A DNA stretch of 64,000 nucleotides, taken from NCBI RefSeq assembly GCF_017963645.1, contig NZ_JAGMWN010000009.1, positions 62,001 through 126,000 on the forward strand, read 5' to 3'. The notes beneath the pieces were generated by a model. That model searched no databases, had not been told where the DNA came from, and was given only the letters and a program-made list of their open reading frames with translations. This DNA is from Marivibrio halodurans. Lineage in GTDB: Bacteria; Pseudomonadota; Alphaproteobacteria; UBA8366; Aestuariispiraceae. The translations under genes were made by a program, and so were the position numbers. This document shows, piece by piece, positions 43,175 to 53,252 of the stretch (position 1 is the first letter of the stretch; every line of letters starts with the position of its first letter).

Positions 43175-44485
43175 ATGACCATGGCATCGACCACCGCGCG
43201 TCCGACCGGCCCCTATCTCTCCGTCGCCAGCCTCGTGGCCGCGATGGCCTTCATCGCGCTGGGCAACGGGCTGATGGCGAGCTACGTGCCGGTTCGCCTC
43301 GATCAGGCGGGATTGGACCAGCGTTCGGTCGGTCTCGTGGTCACGGCCTATGCGGCGGGGATGTTGTTGGGCTGTCTGCTGTCCGGCTATCTGGTACGGC
43401 GCGCGGGCCATGTGCGGGCCTTCATGACGCTCGCCGCCATGGGCACGATCTCGGCCCTGCTGCTCGCCCTTCACACCGATCTGGGCAGTTGGAGCGGCCT
43501 GCGCCTCGTCAGCGGCTTCTGCACGACCGGTATGTTCATGGTGGCGCAAAGCTGGCTCAACGCCGTCACCGCCAGTGGCTGGCGCGGTCGGGTGATGGCG
43601 CTGTTCTATGTCTGCTACACGGTCGGCCTCGCGGGGGGCGCGCTGCTCATGGGGCGGGTCGATATCGCGGGGTCGTCGGCGTTGATGCTGATGGCAGGGC
43701 TCTACGCGGCCGCGGTCATCCCGGTCGGCATGACGCGATTGCGGCAACCCGCCCCGCCGGAACGGATATCGGTGCGGCCGCTTAGCGTCTATCGCATCTC
43801 GCCGGTCGGGCTGGTGGGGGCCTTCGTCTCCGGCGGACTCGGCATGACGATGATGGGGGTGGGGCCGATGTACGGCACCGCCATCGGGTTGGAACCGGCC
43901 GCGATCGCGTTGCTGATCGCGGCGTTGCAGGGCGGCAATCTGGTGATCCAATGGCCGCTCGGCGCGCTCAGCGACCGGATCGACCGGCGGCTCGTGATCC
44001 TGGCGGCGGGCGGCGGCATCTCGGTCGTCAGCCTCGCCATCGCGCTCGGCGACGATGCGCTGGCCGGCGGGTTGTTCTGGCTCTTGCTGGGGTGCTTCGC
44101 GGTGTGGGGCGGGCTCGCGGAATCGCTCTATACGATCTCGACCGCCCATACCAACGACCACACCGATCCGGACGACCATGTCATGGTGTCCTCCACGATC
44201 CTGATCGTCTGGGCGACGGGCGCCACCGTCGGGCCGGCGGTCGCGACGGTGGCGCTGGAGCTGGCGGGGCCGCCCGGCCTGTGGGCCTTCTTCCTGGCGG
44301 AGGCGGTGCTCTTCACCCTGTTCGTGCTCTGGCGGCGCGGCCGCCGGGCGGAGCCGTCGGAAAGCGATCAGGAAAGCTTCCAGGGCTGGCCCGCCGCCAC
44401 GCCGCCGATCCCGGAATGGAACCCCAACGCCCCGGACGAGGGGGGCGAGGCGAAGGCGCCTAGCCCCGGTCCCGATCGGTCCTGA
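43175..44485 (+). CDS. MFS transporter, YcaD-like
   Basis: About 436 residues, 12 membrane segments. N-terminal landmarks AFIALGNGLMASYVPVRLDQAGLDQRSVGLVVTAYAAGMLLGCL and a cytoplasmic Asp/Arg loop in LSDRIDRRLVILAAGGG fit the YcaD subgroup. A GAGG precedes ATG 43175. Hydrophobic cargo cannot be assigned. The last 26 bases overlap the end of the convergent UMF1-type gene. Confidence 0.88.
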   Translation: MTMASTTARPTGPYLSVASLVAAMAFIALGNGLMASYVPVRLDQAGLDQRSVGLVVTAYAAGMLLGCLLSGYLVRRAGHVRAFMTLAAMGTISALLLALHTDLGSWSGLRLVSGFCTTGMFMVAQSWLNAVTASGWRGRVMALFYVCYTVGLAGGALLMGRVDIAGSSALMLMAGLYAAAVIPVGMTRLRQPAPPERISVRPLSVYRISPVGLVGAFVSGGLGMTMMGVGPMYGTAIGLEPAAIALLIAALQGGNLVIQWPLGALSDRIDRRLVILAAGGGISVVSLAIALGDDALAGGLFWLLLGCFAVWGGLAESLYTISTAHTNDHTDPDDHVMVSSTILIVWATGATVGPAVATVALELAGPPGLWAFFLAEAVLFTLFVLWRRGRRAEPSESDQESFQGWPAATPPIPEWNPNAPDEGGEAKAPSPGPDRS

Positions 44486-45770
44486 GCGGCCAGATCACCG
44501 CGAGGCCCGCCACCAGGAAGATCAGGATCGTCGCCATGCCGGCACGCTGGCTCATCGCCCAGGCGGTGACCCACCCCACGATCAAGGGCCCCATGAAGGC
44601 CGTCGCCTTGCCGGACAGGGCGTAGAGGCCGAAGAACTCCGTGCGCAGTTCCGGCGGGGCGATATGCGCCATCAGCGATCGGCTCGCCGCCTGGGCTGGC
44701 CCCAGGAAGGCGCCGAGCGCGAGGCCCAGCGCCCAGAAAGCCCCCTCGTCCGTCACCACCAGCATGCCGGCGCCGAGGATCGTGATCGCGCCGACCGAGA
44801 TCAGGATCACGCGCTTCGGCCCCCAGCGGTCGTCCAGGAAGGCGAAGGCGACGGCGCCCAGTCCGGCGGTGACATTGAGGCTGGCGCCGAAGATCAGCAC
44901 CTCCTCCTGCGCCATGCCGAAGGTGCCGGCGGCGTAGATGCCGCCGAAGGCGAAGAGGGTGTTCAGCCCGTCGGTATAGAGCATGCGCCCGATCAGGAAG
45001 CGCGCCACGCCCCGATAGTCCCGGATCCGGCGGAGGGTGTCGCGCAGCGCGGCGAGGCCGCGCACGATCGCCCGGCCCGCCGGCATTCCGCGCGTCGCCG
45101 GCCGGTCGGGCGTCATCAGGAAGAGCGGCAGGCAGAAGACCGCGATCCACAGCGCGGCGACGACGGGCACGGCGCGCACATGTTCCGCCCCCTCGCGGGA
45201 GAGGCCGAACCAGGGGTCCTCCGCGCCGACGAAGCCGACGAAGCAAAGCCCCAGCGCCGCCAACCCCCCGACATAGCCGAGTCCCCAGCCCCAGCCGGAA
45301 ACCCGGCCCAGCATCGCGCGCGGCGCGATTTCCGGCAGCATGGCGTTGTAGAAGACCATGCCCAACTCGAACCCGATCGTGCCGAGTCCCGCCATCAGCA
45401 GCGCATAGAAGGCCCAGTCGGCGGAAGGCTCCGCGAACCAGAGCAGCGCGGTGGGAACGACCGTCAGCACCGTCATCGCGGCCAGCCACGGCTTGCGCGC
45501 GCCGCCGAAATCCGCGATCGCGCCCAGGAGAGGCCCGGTCAACGCGATCGCCAGCGCCGCGAGACCGGTCATCAATCCCCACTGCGCCGTGCCTTCCTCC
45601 GGCGTGTCGGCGATGCCTTGCGTGAAATAGGCGGCGAAAACGAAGGTCGCGATCAGCGTGGGAAAGGCGGAATTGGCCCAATCATAGAGGCACCATCCAA
45701 GGATTGCGCGGCGCCCGGCGGCGGGCCGCTCGCCCGGTGGCGCGGATCGGGGAGGATCGGAATGGGCCAT
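44460..45770 (-). CDS. MFS transporter, UMF1/Atg22-like
   Basis: About 436 residues. The start segment [28 protein letters not shown] is the hallmark of the UMF1 family, related to yeast vacuolar effluxer Atg22. Twelve membrane segments follow. GGGGAG lies upstream of ATG 45770. Function in bacteria is not established; amino-acid efflux is a possibility from the yeast relative. It overlaps the preceding MFS gene by 26 bases tail to tail. Confidence 0.88.
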   Translation of the reverse strand: MAHSDPPRSAPPGERPAAGRRAILGWCLYDWANSAFPTLIATFVFAAYFTQGIADTPEEGTAQWGLMTGLAALAIALTGPLLGAIADFGGARKPWLAAMTVLTVVPTALLWFAEPSADWAFYALLMAGLGTIGFELGMVFYNAMLPEIAPRAMLGRVSGWGWGLGYVGGLAALGLCFVGFVGAEDPWFGLSREGAEHVRAVPVVAALWIAVFCLPLFLMTPDRPATRGMPAGRAIVRGLAALRDTLRRIRDYRGVARFLIGRMLYTDGLNTLFAFGGIYAAGTFGMAQEEVLIFGASLNVTAGLGAVAFAFLDDRWGPKRVILISVGAITILGAGMLVVTDEGAFWALGLALGAFLGPAQAASRSLMAHIAPPELRTEFFGLYALSGKATAFMGPLIVGWVTAWAMSQRAGMATILIFLVAGLAVIWPLRTDRDRG

Positions 45771-45934
45771 GCGCGGTCGTCTCTCCCCTTCGATGCGGGT
45801 ATGCGGTCCCTTCGGCGCGGCGTCATGGTGGTCAAGTCCGGGCGGTCGGGTCAAACTGTTGCCCTTACCGTAGACTGCGGGCGCGTCGCCCGCCAGTGCG
45901 CCCGGAACCGAATCGAAGAGGGAGGGATTCGTCC

Positions 45935-46255
45935 ATGCTCATCACCACCACGGACGGCGTCGAGGGACGCCGGATCATTGCCTATAAGGGCATCGTCAGC
46001 GGCGAGACGATCCTGGGCGCCAATATCTTTCGGGATTTCTTCGCCGGTATCCGGGATATCGTTGGCGGTCGCTCCGGCGGGTACGAGAAAGTGCTGGCCG
46101 ACGGCAAGGAAATGGCGCTGGAGACGATGCGGGAGAAGGCGGAGGCGCTCGGCGCCAACGCGATCGTCGCCGTCGACCTCGACTATGAGGTGCTGGGCGA
46201 GAAGAACGCGATGCTGATGGTGGTCGCGAACGGAACGGCGGTCGTGCTCGAATAA
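45935..46255 (+). CDS. YbjQ/DUF74 family heavy-metal-binding-like protein
   Basis: 106 residues. Family pattern: [40 protein letters not shown], then [37 protein letters not shown]. The fold is a small pentameric barrel of uncertain role; the heavy-metal label is historic. A purine-rich AGAGGGAGGG sits upstream of ATG 45935. Confidence 0.9.
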   Translation: MLITTTDGVEGRRIIAYKGIVSGETILGANIFRDFFAGIRDIVGGRSGGYEKVLADGKEMALETMREKAEALGANAIVAVDLDYEVLGEKNAMLMVVANGTAVVLE

Positions 46256-46265
46256 CTGGCCGCCG

Positions 46266-47111
46266 TCAGAATCGGATCATGGCGGCCGCGGCGATCGGCC
46301 CGGCCGCGCCGTCCTGCAGAAAAACCGCGACGCCGCCATCGCCGGTCACCGAATCGGCCGGCACGATTCGAGAGAGCCTTCCGCCCGTCCAGGGGCCGAG
46401 CGGGACGAGCGCGCGCACGATATGGGCGCTTTCCAGGGTCCGCCCGCGATTCTCGCCGGCGCCTACCCGTGTCGCGTGGCGCCGGTCGAAGCCGATCAGC
46501 AGCAGCCGAAAGCTCTCCCCCGGGGCGGGACCGGGACCGTCGACGCGGATGCGATAGCCTCGGCCCGCCACCAGGTCCAGCGAGAGGTCGGGGGCGGTTC
46601 CCTCGGCCCGCGACAGGTCGTGGCGTCGGCGCGCCGCCGCCATTCGGGCCTCGACCGCGTCGCGACGCGAGCCGACCGCGTGATCGGCCCCGTCGATCAC
46701 AATCTGCGGCGTATAGACATAGGGTTGATCGAGGGCGCGGGCATAGGCGCGCTGGCGCGCCGTGAAGGCGGGGTCGGCGAACGGGTCCTTCCAGCCGATA
46801 TAGTCCCAGTAATCGACGTGGAATTCCAAGGCGATCACCCCGGGACGTCCGGCCAATTCGGCGAGGAAGTCTTCCGTCGGCGGACAACTGCTGCAGCCCT
46901 GGCTGGTGAAAAGCTCCACCGCGACCGGCCCGCTCGGTGCGTCGCCTTTCCCAATGTTCGGCTGGGTGGTGGCCGGTTTGGCGGCGGACGGTTGGATGGC
47001 GGCCAGGAAGAGCGCCAGGAAGAGAGACGGGACGGGGAACATGCGCGCCGCCGCGGCGGGGGAGGAGGGGGGCCGGTTCTTTCGGGCGAAGCGGATCATG
47101 CATTGGAGCAT
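46266..47111 (-). CDS. DUF1223 family thioredoxin-fold protein
   Basis: About 281 residues, exported by a signal sequence around MFPVPSLFLALFLAAIQPSAA. The DUF1223 core has VELFTSQGCSSCPPTEDFLAEL (CSSC redox-like motif), FHVDYWDYIGWKDPFADPAF and TPQIVIDGADHAVGSRR. The start is uncertain: ATG 47111 is preceded by GGGGAA, while Met near 47042 would put the signal peptide first but lacks a ribosome site. A GATCATGC/GCATGATC inverted repeat (47094-47115) overlaps the start region. Function unknown; a periplasmic thiol role is inferred. Confidence 0.83.
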   Translation of the reverse strand: MLQCMIRFARKNRPPSSPAAAARMFPVPSLFLALFLAAIQPSAAKPATTQPNIGKGDAPSGPVAVELFTSQGCSSCPPTEDFLAELAGRPGVIALEFHVDYWDYIGWKDPFADPAFTARQRAYARALDQPYVYTPQIVIDGADHAVGSRRDAVEARMAAARRRHDLSRAEGTAPDLSLDLVAGRGYRIRVDGPGPAPGESFRLLLIGFDRRHATRVGAGENRGRTLESAHIVRALVPLGPWTGGRLSRIVPADSVTGDGGVAVFLQDGAAGPIAAAAMIRF

Positions 47112-47203
47112 GATCGGTTCCCCGTTCACCCTCGAATCAAATGCGGGTGACTCGCGCGCGATCGTCTGGAGTTGCGCCCCGGCTTTCCGGAACCCGATAA
47201 AGA

Positions 47204-47239
47204 GAAACCCCGCGAAGGCGGTTGCCGTCGCGGGGTTTC
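47204..47239 (-). terminator. Rho-independent terminator of the OmpA-family gene
   Basis: Perfect 12-bp stem GAAACCCCGCGA/TCGCGGGGTTTC with a 12-nt loop. On the minus strand the stem is followed by TCTTTATCG, downstream of the OmpA-family stop at 47286. Confidence 0.8.
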
Positions 47240-47285
47240 CGAGAAAGTGGCGGGCCGGGTAGCCCGCCGAAGTCTGGTGTCGTCG

Positions 47286-48398
47286 TCAGTCCAGGACGAT
47301 CTCCACGCGGCGGTTCTGCGGCTCGCGCACGCCGTCGCCGGTGGCGACCAGCGGCTCGGTCTCGCCGCGGGCCTGGGTCTCGATGTCGCCGTCGAAGCCG
47401 AGCCCGACCACTTCGGTCCGGACGGCATCGGAGCGACGCTGCGAGAGCGCCATGTTGTAGCTCGACGCGCCCGAGGTATCGGCGTGGCCGGTCAGCACGA
47501 TGCGGGCGACGTTCCCGGTCTCGGCATAGCCGACGGCCTGACGCAGCACGTCCATGGCCTCCGGCGTCACGACCGAGCTATCCCAGTCGAAGAAGACGAT
47601 GAAGTTGCGCACGATCTCCGGTTCCGGCTCCGGCTCGGGGGCCGGGGCGGGCTCCGGCGCGGGCGCGGGTTCCGGCGCGGCCGCGGGCTCCGGCGCGGGC
47701 TCGGGTGCCGGCTTCGGCTCGGCGAAATTGAAGCGCAGGCCGACGGTGAAGGTATGCGTCTCGTACTGGGCCTTGTAGGTCTGGCCAGCGGCGGAATATT
47801 CGCCGTTCGCCGCGACGAGGAAGTTGTACTGCCCCGTCAGGTCCAGGTTCTGCGTGATCGCCGCGCCGGCACCCAGGATAAGCTGACCGGCCGGCACGAG
47901 GTCGCTGTCGTCGACCGTGGCGCCGTTGATCGGGCTGACCCCGTCGACGGTGACGTGCGCGAGACCGATACCGGCACCGAAATACGGCGTCACGGAGGGG
48001 ATCAGGCCCTCGATGTCGTAGAGGCCGTTGAGCATCAGGGTGGTCGCCTTGAACTCGCCGGTCGCGGTGGCGCCGCTGATCGAATCGACATCGTTCATGC
48101 GGTGGCCGAGCTCAAGCTCGCCGCGCAGCGGGCCCGCGGCGTCGTAACCGACCGAGAACAGGCCGGCGGACGGCAGGTTGTCGTCGAACTCCGCGCCGCC
48201 CTCGTAGCCGCCGCCATGGATATCGCTATCCATCGGGGCGTTGTAGCCGAGACCGATCCCGACATAGTAGCCGGGCGCGTCCTGCGCCGTGGCCACGCCA
48301 GCGAACGTGGTGAGTCCCATCACCGCGGCCGCGGCCGCGATCCCGAAAGATTTCGACGCGGCGTGCGTCGTGCTTCGCATGGTGGCCAGAAAAGACAT
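47286..48398 (-). CDS. OmpA-family outer membrane protein with Pro-Ala-Glu hinge
   Basis: About 370 residues. Signal peptide (SKSFGIAAAAAVMGLTTFAGVATA), N-terminal OmpA-type beta barrel (GYYVGIGLGYNAPMDSDI and alternating strands to about residue 200), a hinge of Pro/Glu/Ala repeats, and a C-terminal peptidoglycan-binding OmpA domain with VLTGHADTSGASSYNMALSQRRSDAV and NRRVEIVLD. It tethers the outer membrane to the cell wall. GAGGAA precedes ATG 48398. The hinge is coded by a repetitive GC-rich stretch at about 47620-47710, prone to length change. Confidence 0.92.
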   Translation of the reverse strand: MSFLATMRSTTHAASKSFGIAAAAAVMGLTTFAGVATAQDAPGYYVGIGLGYNAPMDSDIHGGGYEGGAEFDDNLPSAGLFSVGYDAAGPLRGELELGHRMNDVDSISGATATGEFKATTLMLNGLYDIEGLIPSVTPYFGAGIGLAHVTVDGVSPINGATVDDSDLVPAGQLILGAGAAITQNLDLTGQYNFLVAANGEYSAAGQTYKAQYETHTFTVGLRFNFAEPKPAPEPAPEPAAAPEPAPAPEPAPAPEPEPEPEIVRNFIVFFDWDSSVVTPEAMDVLRQAVGYAETGNVARIVLTGHADTSGASSYNMALSQRRSDAVRTEVVGLGFDGDIETQARGETEPLVATGDGVREPQNRRVEIVLD

Positions 48399-49062
48399 CG
48401 TGTTCCTCGCGTTATCCCGTCTTGAGCCCATTGGCGCCGGCGCTTTCCCGGTTTCAGGTGTGCCCACGACGCCTGCCCGTTTTCCCGACCCCTCGAAGCG
48501 ACCCGCGGCGGCATCCTTGCTTTAAGGACTGCGCGCCGCGCCCGCCGCAGAGGCGCCGCGTGAACCGAATGCGGGGACTATATAGATAGCGATAGTTCCC
48601 ACTCCACGTTCCTTAATGCCCGATGGCCGCGTGCTTGTCGAGTATCATGCGGTGTTTCCGGCCGCGACGGACGGTGGGTTGTTGCATTTTTGCACTGCAA
48701 TGCCGCGCGGGTCCGACCGGCCGCGCCCAGCAGGGGGGCGGCGCGCTCGAAAGCGGGCCGGAACGGGCGGAAATGGCGTCCGAGGCGGCTTGCCCCCGCG
48801 GGTTCGGCCCTGCTATACGGCCATGCGCGTGGCGGCACCCGGGCGCCGCGAGGCGGTCGGGGGCATGCCACCCGGAACATGACGGGCTGGCGGCGGCGGG
48901 GACGACCCGCCCCGGGCCCGCTATATCAGGTCCGATTTATCAGGTCGCTTACCAGGTCATAGTCACCGGATATCGAGATATCGAGCCGAATGGGAACCGT
49001 GAGCGCCGCCGTCGTCCGGCCTGGGACGAAATGTCGGCGTGGCGAGGAATGAGGAGCCGATA
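48399..49062. other. 664-bp gap between OmpA-family gene and ahcY
   Basis: No convincing gene. The OmpA-side promoter probably lies near the AT-rich TATATAG stretch at about 48580 (minus strand). Upstream of ahcY three CAGGTC hexamers occur at 48927, 48941 and 48953, then a palindrome GATATC-GA-GATATC at 48969-48982. A TTGCA...TTGCA...TGCAA cluster is at 48682-48700. Open frames in 48580-48880 look like GC-rich noise and were not accepted. No known SAH or SAM riboswitch pattern was recognised. Confidence 0.5.
48969..48982. promoter_or_regulatory. Palindrome GATATC-GA-GATATC upstream of ahcY
   Basis: 14-bp inverted repeat 81 bp before the ahcY start, preceded by three CAGGTC repeats. It could be an operator for methionine-cycle control; the regulator is unknown. 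Confidence 0.35.
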
Positions 49063-50466
49063 ATGGCCGCCGAGGATTACGTCGTTAAGGACATGTCGCT
49101 GGCCCCGTGGGGTCGCAAGGAGATCGAACTGGCCGAGGTCGAGATGCCCGGCCTGATGGCGACCCGCGAGGAATATGCCGATTCGCAGCCGCTCAAGGGC
49201 GCGCGGATCGCGGGATCGCTGCACATGACCATCCAGACGGCGGTGCTGATCGAGACGTTGACCGCGCTCGGCGCCGAGGTGCGTTGGGCCTCCTGCAACA
49301 TCTACTCCACGCAGGACCATGCCGCCGCCGCGATCGCGGAGAGCGGCGTGCCGGTCTTCGCCGTCAAGGGCGAGAGCTTGGAAGACTATTGGGAATACAC
49401 CCACCGCATCATGGAATGGGGTGACGGCGGCGCGCCGAACATGATCCTCGACGATGGCGGCGACGCCACGATGCTGCTGCATCTCGGCATGCAGGCGGAA
49501 AAGGACCCGAGCGTCCTGGACAAGCCCGAGAACGAGGAGGAGCGCGCCGCCTTCGCCGCGATCAAGAAGCGCCTCGCCGAGAAGCCGGGCTGGTACGAGA
49601 AGACCGCCAAGGAAATCCAGGGCGTGACCGAGGAGACCACCACGGGTGTTCACCGCCTCTATCAGATGGCCAAGGACGGCCGCCTGATGTTCCCGGCGAT
49701 CAATGTCAATGATTCGGTCACCAAGTCGAAGTTCGACAACAAGTACGGCTGCCGCGAGAGCCTGGTGGACGCGATTCGCCGCGCGACCGATGTCATGATG
49801 GCCGGCAAGGTCGCCGTCGTCGCCGGCTTCGGCGATGTCGGCAAGGGGTCGGCCGAGAGCCTGCGTCAATCCGGTTGCCGCGTGCTGGTCACCGAGGCCG
49901 ACCCGATCTGCGCCCTGCAGGCCGCGATGGAAGGCTATGAGGTGACGACCATGGAGAATGCCGCGCCGCGCGGCGATATCTTCGTCACCGCGACGGGCAA
50001 TGTGGATGTCATCACGGTCGATCACATGCGCCAGATGAAGGACCGAGCCATCGTCTGCAACATCGGGCACTTCGACAGCGAGATCCAGGTCGAGGCCACG
50101 AAGAACTTCAAGTGGACGAACATCAAGCCGCAGGTCGACGAGATCGAGTTCCCGGACGGCAAGAAGATGATCCTGCTGGCCGAGGGCCGGCTGGTGAACC
50201 TCGGCTGCGCCACCGGCCATCCGAGCTTCGTGATGTCGGCGAGCTTCACCAACCAGGTGCTGGCGCAGATCGAGCTGTGGAAGAACAACGCCGACGGCCA
50301 GTACAAGAAGGACGTCTATGTTCTGCCGAAGCACCTCGACGAGAAGGTCGCGGCGCTTCATCTCGACAAGGTCGGTGCCGTTCTGACCCAGCTCAACGCC
50401 AAGCAGGCGGCCTATATCGGTGTCGAGGCGAACGGTCCGTTCAAGCCGGATACCTACCGCTACTAA
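49063..50466 (+). CDS. ahcY: Adenosylhomocysteinase
   Basis: 467 residues, normal for the long bacterial form. Catalytic and NAD-binding hallmarks are [41 protein letters not shown] and the Rossmann [15 protein letters not shown]; the C terminus ends KPDTYRY as usual. It hydrolyses S-adenosylhomocysteine to adenosine and homocysteine in the methylation cycle. GAGGAG gives the start at 49063; an earlier in-frame ATG at 49039 is less likely. Confidence 0.98.
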   Translation: MAAEDYVVKDMSLAPWGRKEIELAEVEMPGLMATREEYADSQPLKGARIAGSLHMTIQTAVLIETLTALGAEVRWASCNIYSTQDHAAAAIAESGVPVFAVKGESLEDYWEYTHRIMEWGDGGAPNMILDDGGDATMLLHLGMQAEKDPSVLDKPENEEERAAFAAIKKRLAEKPGWYEKTAKEIQGVTEETTTGVHRLYQMAKDGRLMFPAINVNDSVTKSKFDNKYGCRESLVDAIRRATDVMMAGKVAVVAGFGDVGKGSAESLRQSGCRVLVTEADPICALQAAMEGYEVTTMENAAPRGDIFVTATGNVDVITVDHMRQMKDRAIVCNIGHFDSEIQVEATKNFKWTNIKPQVDEIEFPDGKKMILLAEGRLVNLGCATGHPSFVMSASFTNQVLAQIELWKNNADGQYKKDVYVLPKHLDEKVAALHLDKVGAVLTQLNAKQAAYIGVEANGPFKPDTYRY

Positions 50467-50783
50467 GCGCTTGACGAGCGTTACGGGGACCGTCGGCGCA
50501 CCGTGATCGGCGCGCCGGCGGGCCTCTTCCCATCCGTGCTTTCTTCGCGCCCCTTGCGCAGCCGGCGAGAATCGCTGTTCGCGATTCGCTTCGTCCCGCT
50601 GTACAAGGGGCGCGATGCTTTCGTACCATTGTCCCGATCGTCCGCCCGATCGCCCCCTGATCGCCCGGGGGGGAATGCCGGGGGGTGCCGGGGGAATGCG
50701 CGGGGGATGACGCGCGGTTGTCGCGGTCGGACCGGTCGGGGTGGGTCGGTTATCGGTGCTGGGCCGAGGGGAGGAGAATTGCG
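50467..50783. other. Gap between ahcY and the DivL-like gene, with nested hairpin
   Basis: 317 bp without a gene. A long nested palindrome spans 50547-50613: outer arms GCGCCCCTTG and CAAGGGGCGC, inner hairpin GAATCGC-TGTTC-GCGATTC (50569-50587). A G-rich tract follows (50667-50710). The GAGGAG before the DivL-like start is at about 50771. The structure has no T run, so it is not a standard terminator. Confidence 0.6.
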
Positions 50784-53252
50784 ATGGAGCCAGTCGGCGT
50801 CGCCGCTGTCGCGCTCGCCTCCGCGCTCGCCGGCGCGATGGCGGGGGCCGCCGCCTTGCGGTTGAGCGCCCGGCAGGCCGCCGCGCGCGAACGCGCCGCC
50901 GCGGCCAGACTTGTCGAAAGCGCGCCGGTCGGCCTCTGGTATCTCGACGGTCCGCGTGGGCGGCGATGGATGAACCCGGGCGCCGCCGCGCTTCTGGGCT
51001 TGGCCGAGGGGGGCGATGCCGCGCCGGCGGTCGTCCTGGCCCTGATCGAGCCGACGGATCGACGGACGCTTTCCGAGGATATCGACGCCCTGCTGGGCGA
51101 GGGACGCCCGTTCGAGCGCCGGGTCGCGACCGCCGACGGATCGCGTCATTTTCATCTGACCGGACGGCGTGTCGCCGACGATAGCGTCATCTGGTTCGTC
51201 GATTGGGCGGAAACCGCCCGCCTCACGGCCGAGGTCGAGTCGGTAACGAGCCGCCTTCGGGCCCGGACCGGCGTGATCGATGCGTTGCCCTGGCCCGTCT
51301 GGTGGCGTGATCCGGCGGCGGACCCGTTGCTCGCCGGATGCAATCGCGCCTATGCCGCGTTGATGGAAACCGACCCGCATCGGGTTCTCGCCGAGGCGAT
51401 CGAACTCGGCGGCGCGCGCGGGGTCGATCTGGCGCGCCGTGCCGCGCGCACCGGTGTCGCCCAGAGCGAGAGCCTCCATGTGGTCAGCGGCGGTGAGCGG
51501 CGACTGATCGATCTGACGGAATCGCCCAACTCCCAGGACCCGGGCGGGCTCGTCGGTTATGCCCGCGACGTCAGCGCGATCGAGGCGATGCAGGAAACAC
51601 TGGGCGAGCATATCGCCGCCCATGGCGAGGTGCTGGAGCGTCTCGGCGCCGCGATCGCGATCTATGCCGCCGACCGGCGCATGACCTTCTATAATTCCGC
51701 CTTCGTTTCCATGTGGGGATTGCCGCCGGACCGGCTGGATCAGTCACCCTTGCTGGGCGAGGTGCTGGAGATGAAGCGCGAGCGGCGCGTGCTGCCGGAG
51801 ATGGTCGACTTCCCCGCCTTCAAGCGTCAGCGCGACCGGCTCTTCACATCCCTGATCGAACCGCAGGAGGAACTGCTGCATCTGCCGGACGAGCGCACGG
51901 TGCGGCTCTCCGTTTCCCCGCATCCGCAGGGCGGGCTGCTCTTCGTCTATGAGGACGTCACCGACCGCGTGGCGCTGGAGCGCTCCCACAACACCTTGAC
52001 GGCGGTTCAGCGTCTGACCCTCGATTCGCTTTACGAGGGGGTGGCCGTCTTCGGCACGGACGGTCGTCTGCGGCTTTTCAACGACGCCTTCGCGCGGCTT
52101 TTCTCTCTCGAACCGGCGTGGCTCGCCCGGCAACCGCATGTCGGTGAGATCGCCGACGCCTCGCGCATGCAATTGCCGGATGTCGGGGATTGGGAGCGTG
52201 AGAAATCGCGGATCGTCCTGGCGGTGAGCGAGCCTAAGGCGCGTCAGGGTCGGATGGACACGAAGGATGGGCGCACCATCGATTTCGCCTATGTCCCCCT
52301 GCCCGACGGGCAATGCCTGCTGCTTTATTTCGATGTCACCGACACGGTCAGGGTCGAGCGCGCGCTGAAGGAACGCAATGCGGCGCTGGAGAACGCGGAT
52401 CTACTGAAATCCCAATTCATTTCCTCGATCTCCTACGAACTGCGGTCCCCCTTGAACGCGATCCTGGGCTTCACCGAATTGCTCCGGGAAGAGCTCTTCG
52501 GTCCGCTCAACGACCGTCAGCGCGAGCAGGTCGGCCATATCCATGCCGCCAGTCAGGATTTGGCGGGGCTGATCAACGACGTCCTCGATCTCGCGGCGCT
52601 TCAGGCGGGTTATCTCGCGATCGAACGGCGTCCGGCGGCGCTCCGTTCCCTGTTGGACGAGACCGTCTCCGGGGCGAGCGGCGATGTCGAGCGGCGTGGG
52701 GTCATCCTGGACTATCATGTCGACGGATCGCTCGGCACGGTCGTGGGGGACGAGCGGCGGCTGCGTCAGGCGATCGGCCGGGTGCTTTCCAGCGCCATCG
52801 CCTACACGCCCGCGGGCGCCCATGTCGCGGTTAGCGGGGGAAGCGAGGAGGGCGAGGACGCGGCGCGTATCACGATAACGGACCCCGGGCACGGGCTGGT
52901 CGCGAGCGACGGCCTCTTCGAGCCGAGCGGCGCCCGTCAGGAACCCGCCGGCCGCATGACCGGAGCGGGGGTTGGGTTGGCCCTGTGCAAGAATATCATC
53001 GAACTTCATGGCGGCGTCCTGACCGTCGAGATGGCGACCGAGGACGAGGTCGGGCGCATCACGATGCTGTTGCCGACGAGAGGCGTCGACGACGAAGGCC
53101 CGGGGAAGGGGCGAGGGAGCGCGGCCCGGAGCCGTGACGACCAGCCGCCGGCCGGGGCGGGCCGGCCGGCCCCCCGGTCGATCGCCCGCGCCACGCGGGG
53201 GAGCGCGCCGGTCGCCGCCAATGTGAATTCGGGCCCGGACGATCACACGTGA
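50784..53252 (+). CDS. divL: DivL-like multi-PAS pseudo-histidine kinase
   Basis: 822 residues. One N-terminal membrane segment, four PAS-type modules (about 40-150, 165-260, 290-420, 430-530), then HisKA and HATPase-like domains. The H-box reads SISYELRSPLN: the phospho-acceptor is Tyr551, matching Tyr550 of Caulobacter DivL. The ATPase N-box is also degenerate: both expected Asn positions are Arg666 and Ser670 (DERRLRQAIGRVLSSAIAY), while G-box segments (DPGHG, GAGVGLALCK) remain. In Caulobacter DivL controls CckA/CtrA cell-cycle signalling through DivK. The C terminus ends in a disordered Pro/Gly/Arg tail and overlaps the lrgA start. Confidence 0.85.
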   Translation: MEPVGVAAVALASALAGAMAGAAALRLSARQAAARERAAAARLVESAPVGLWYLDGPRGRRWMNPGAAALLGLAEGGDAAPAVVLALIEPTDRRTLSEDIDALLGEGRPFERRVATADGSRHFHLTGRRVADDSVIWFVDWAETARLTAEVESVTSRLRARTGVIDALPWPVWWRDPAADPLLAGCNRAYAALMETDPHRVLAEAIELGGARGVDLARRAARTGVAQSESLHVVSGGERRLIDLTESPNSQDPGGLVGYARDVSAIEAMQETLGEHIAAHGEVLERLGAAIAIYAADRRMTFYNSAFVSMWGLPPDRLDQSPLLGEVLEMKRERRVLPEMVDFPAFKRQRDRLFTSLIEPQEELLHLPDERTVRLSVSPHPQGGLLFVYEDVTDRVALERSHNTLTAVQRLTLDSLYEGVAVFGTDGRLRLFNDAFARLFSLEPAWLARQPHVGEIADASRMQLPDVGDWEREKSRIVLAVSEPKARQGRMDTKDGRTIDFAYVPLPDGQCLLLYFDVTDTVRVERALKERNAALENADLLKSQFISSISYELRSPLNAILGFTELLREELFGPLNDRQREQVGHIHAASQDLAGLINDVLDLAALQAGYLAIERRPAALRSLLDETVSGASGDVERRGVILDYHVDGSLGTVVGDERRLRQAIGRVLSSAIAYTPAGAHVAVSGGSEEGEDAARITITDPGHGLVASDGLFEPSGARQEPAGRMTGAGVGLALCKNIIELHGGVLTVEMATEDEVGRITMLLPTRGVDDEGPGKGRGSAARSRDDQPPAGAGRPAPRSIARATRGSAPVAANVNSGPDDHT

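Noticed and set aside
48580-49062. Small coding gene or SAH riboswitch upstream of ahcY
   Set aside because: Open frames show GC-rich composition without motifs or ribosome sites, and no recognised riboswitch core was found.
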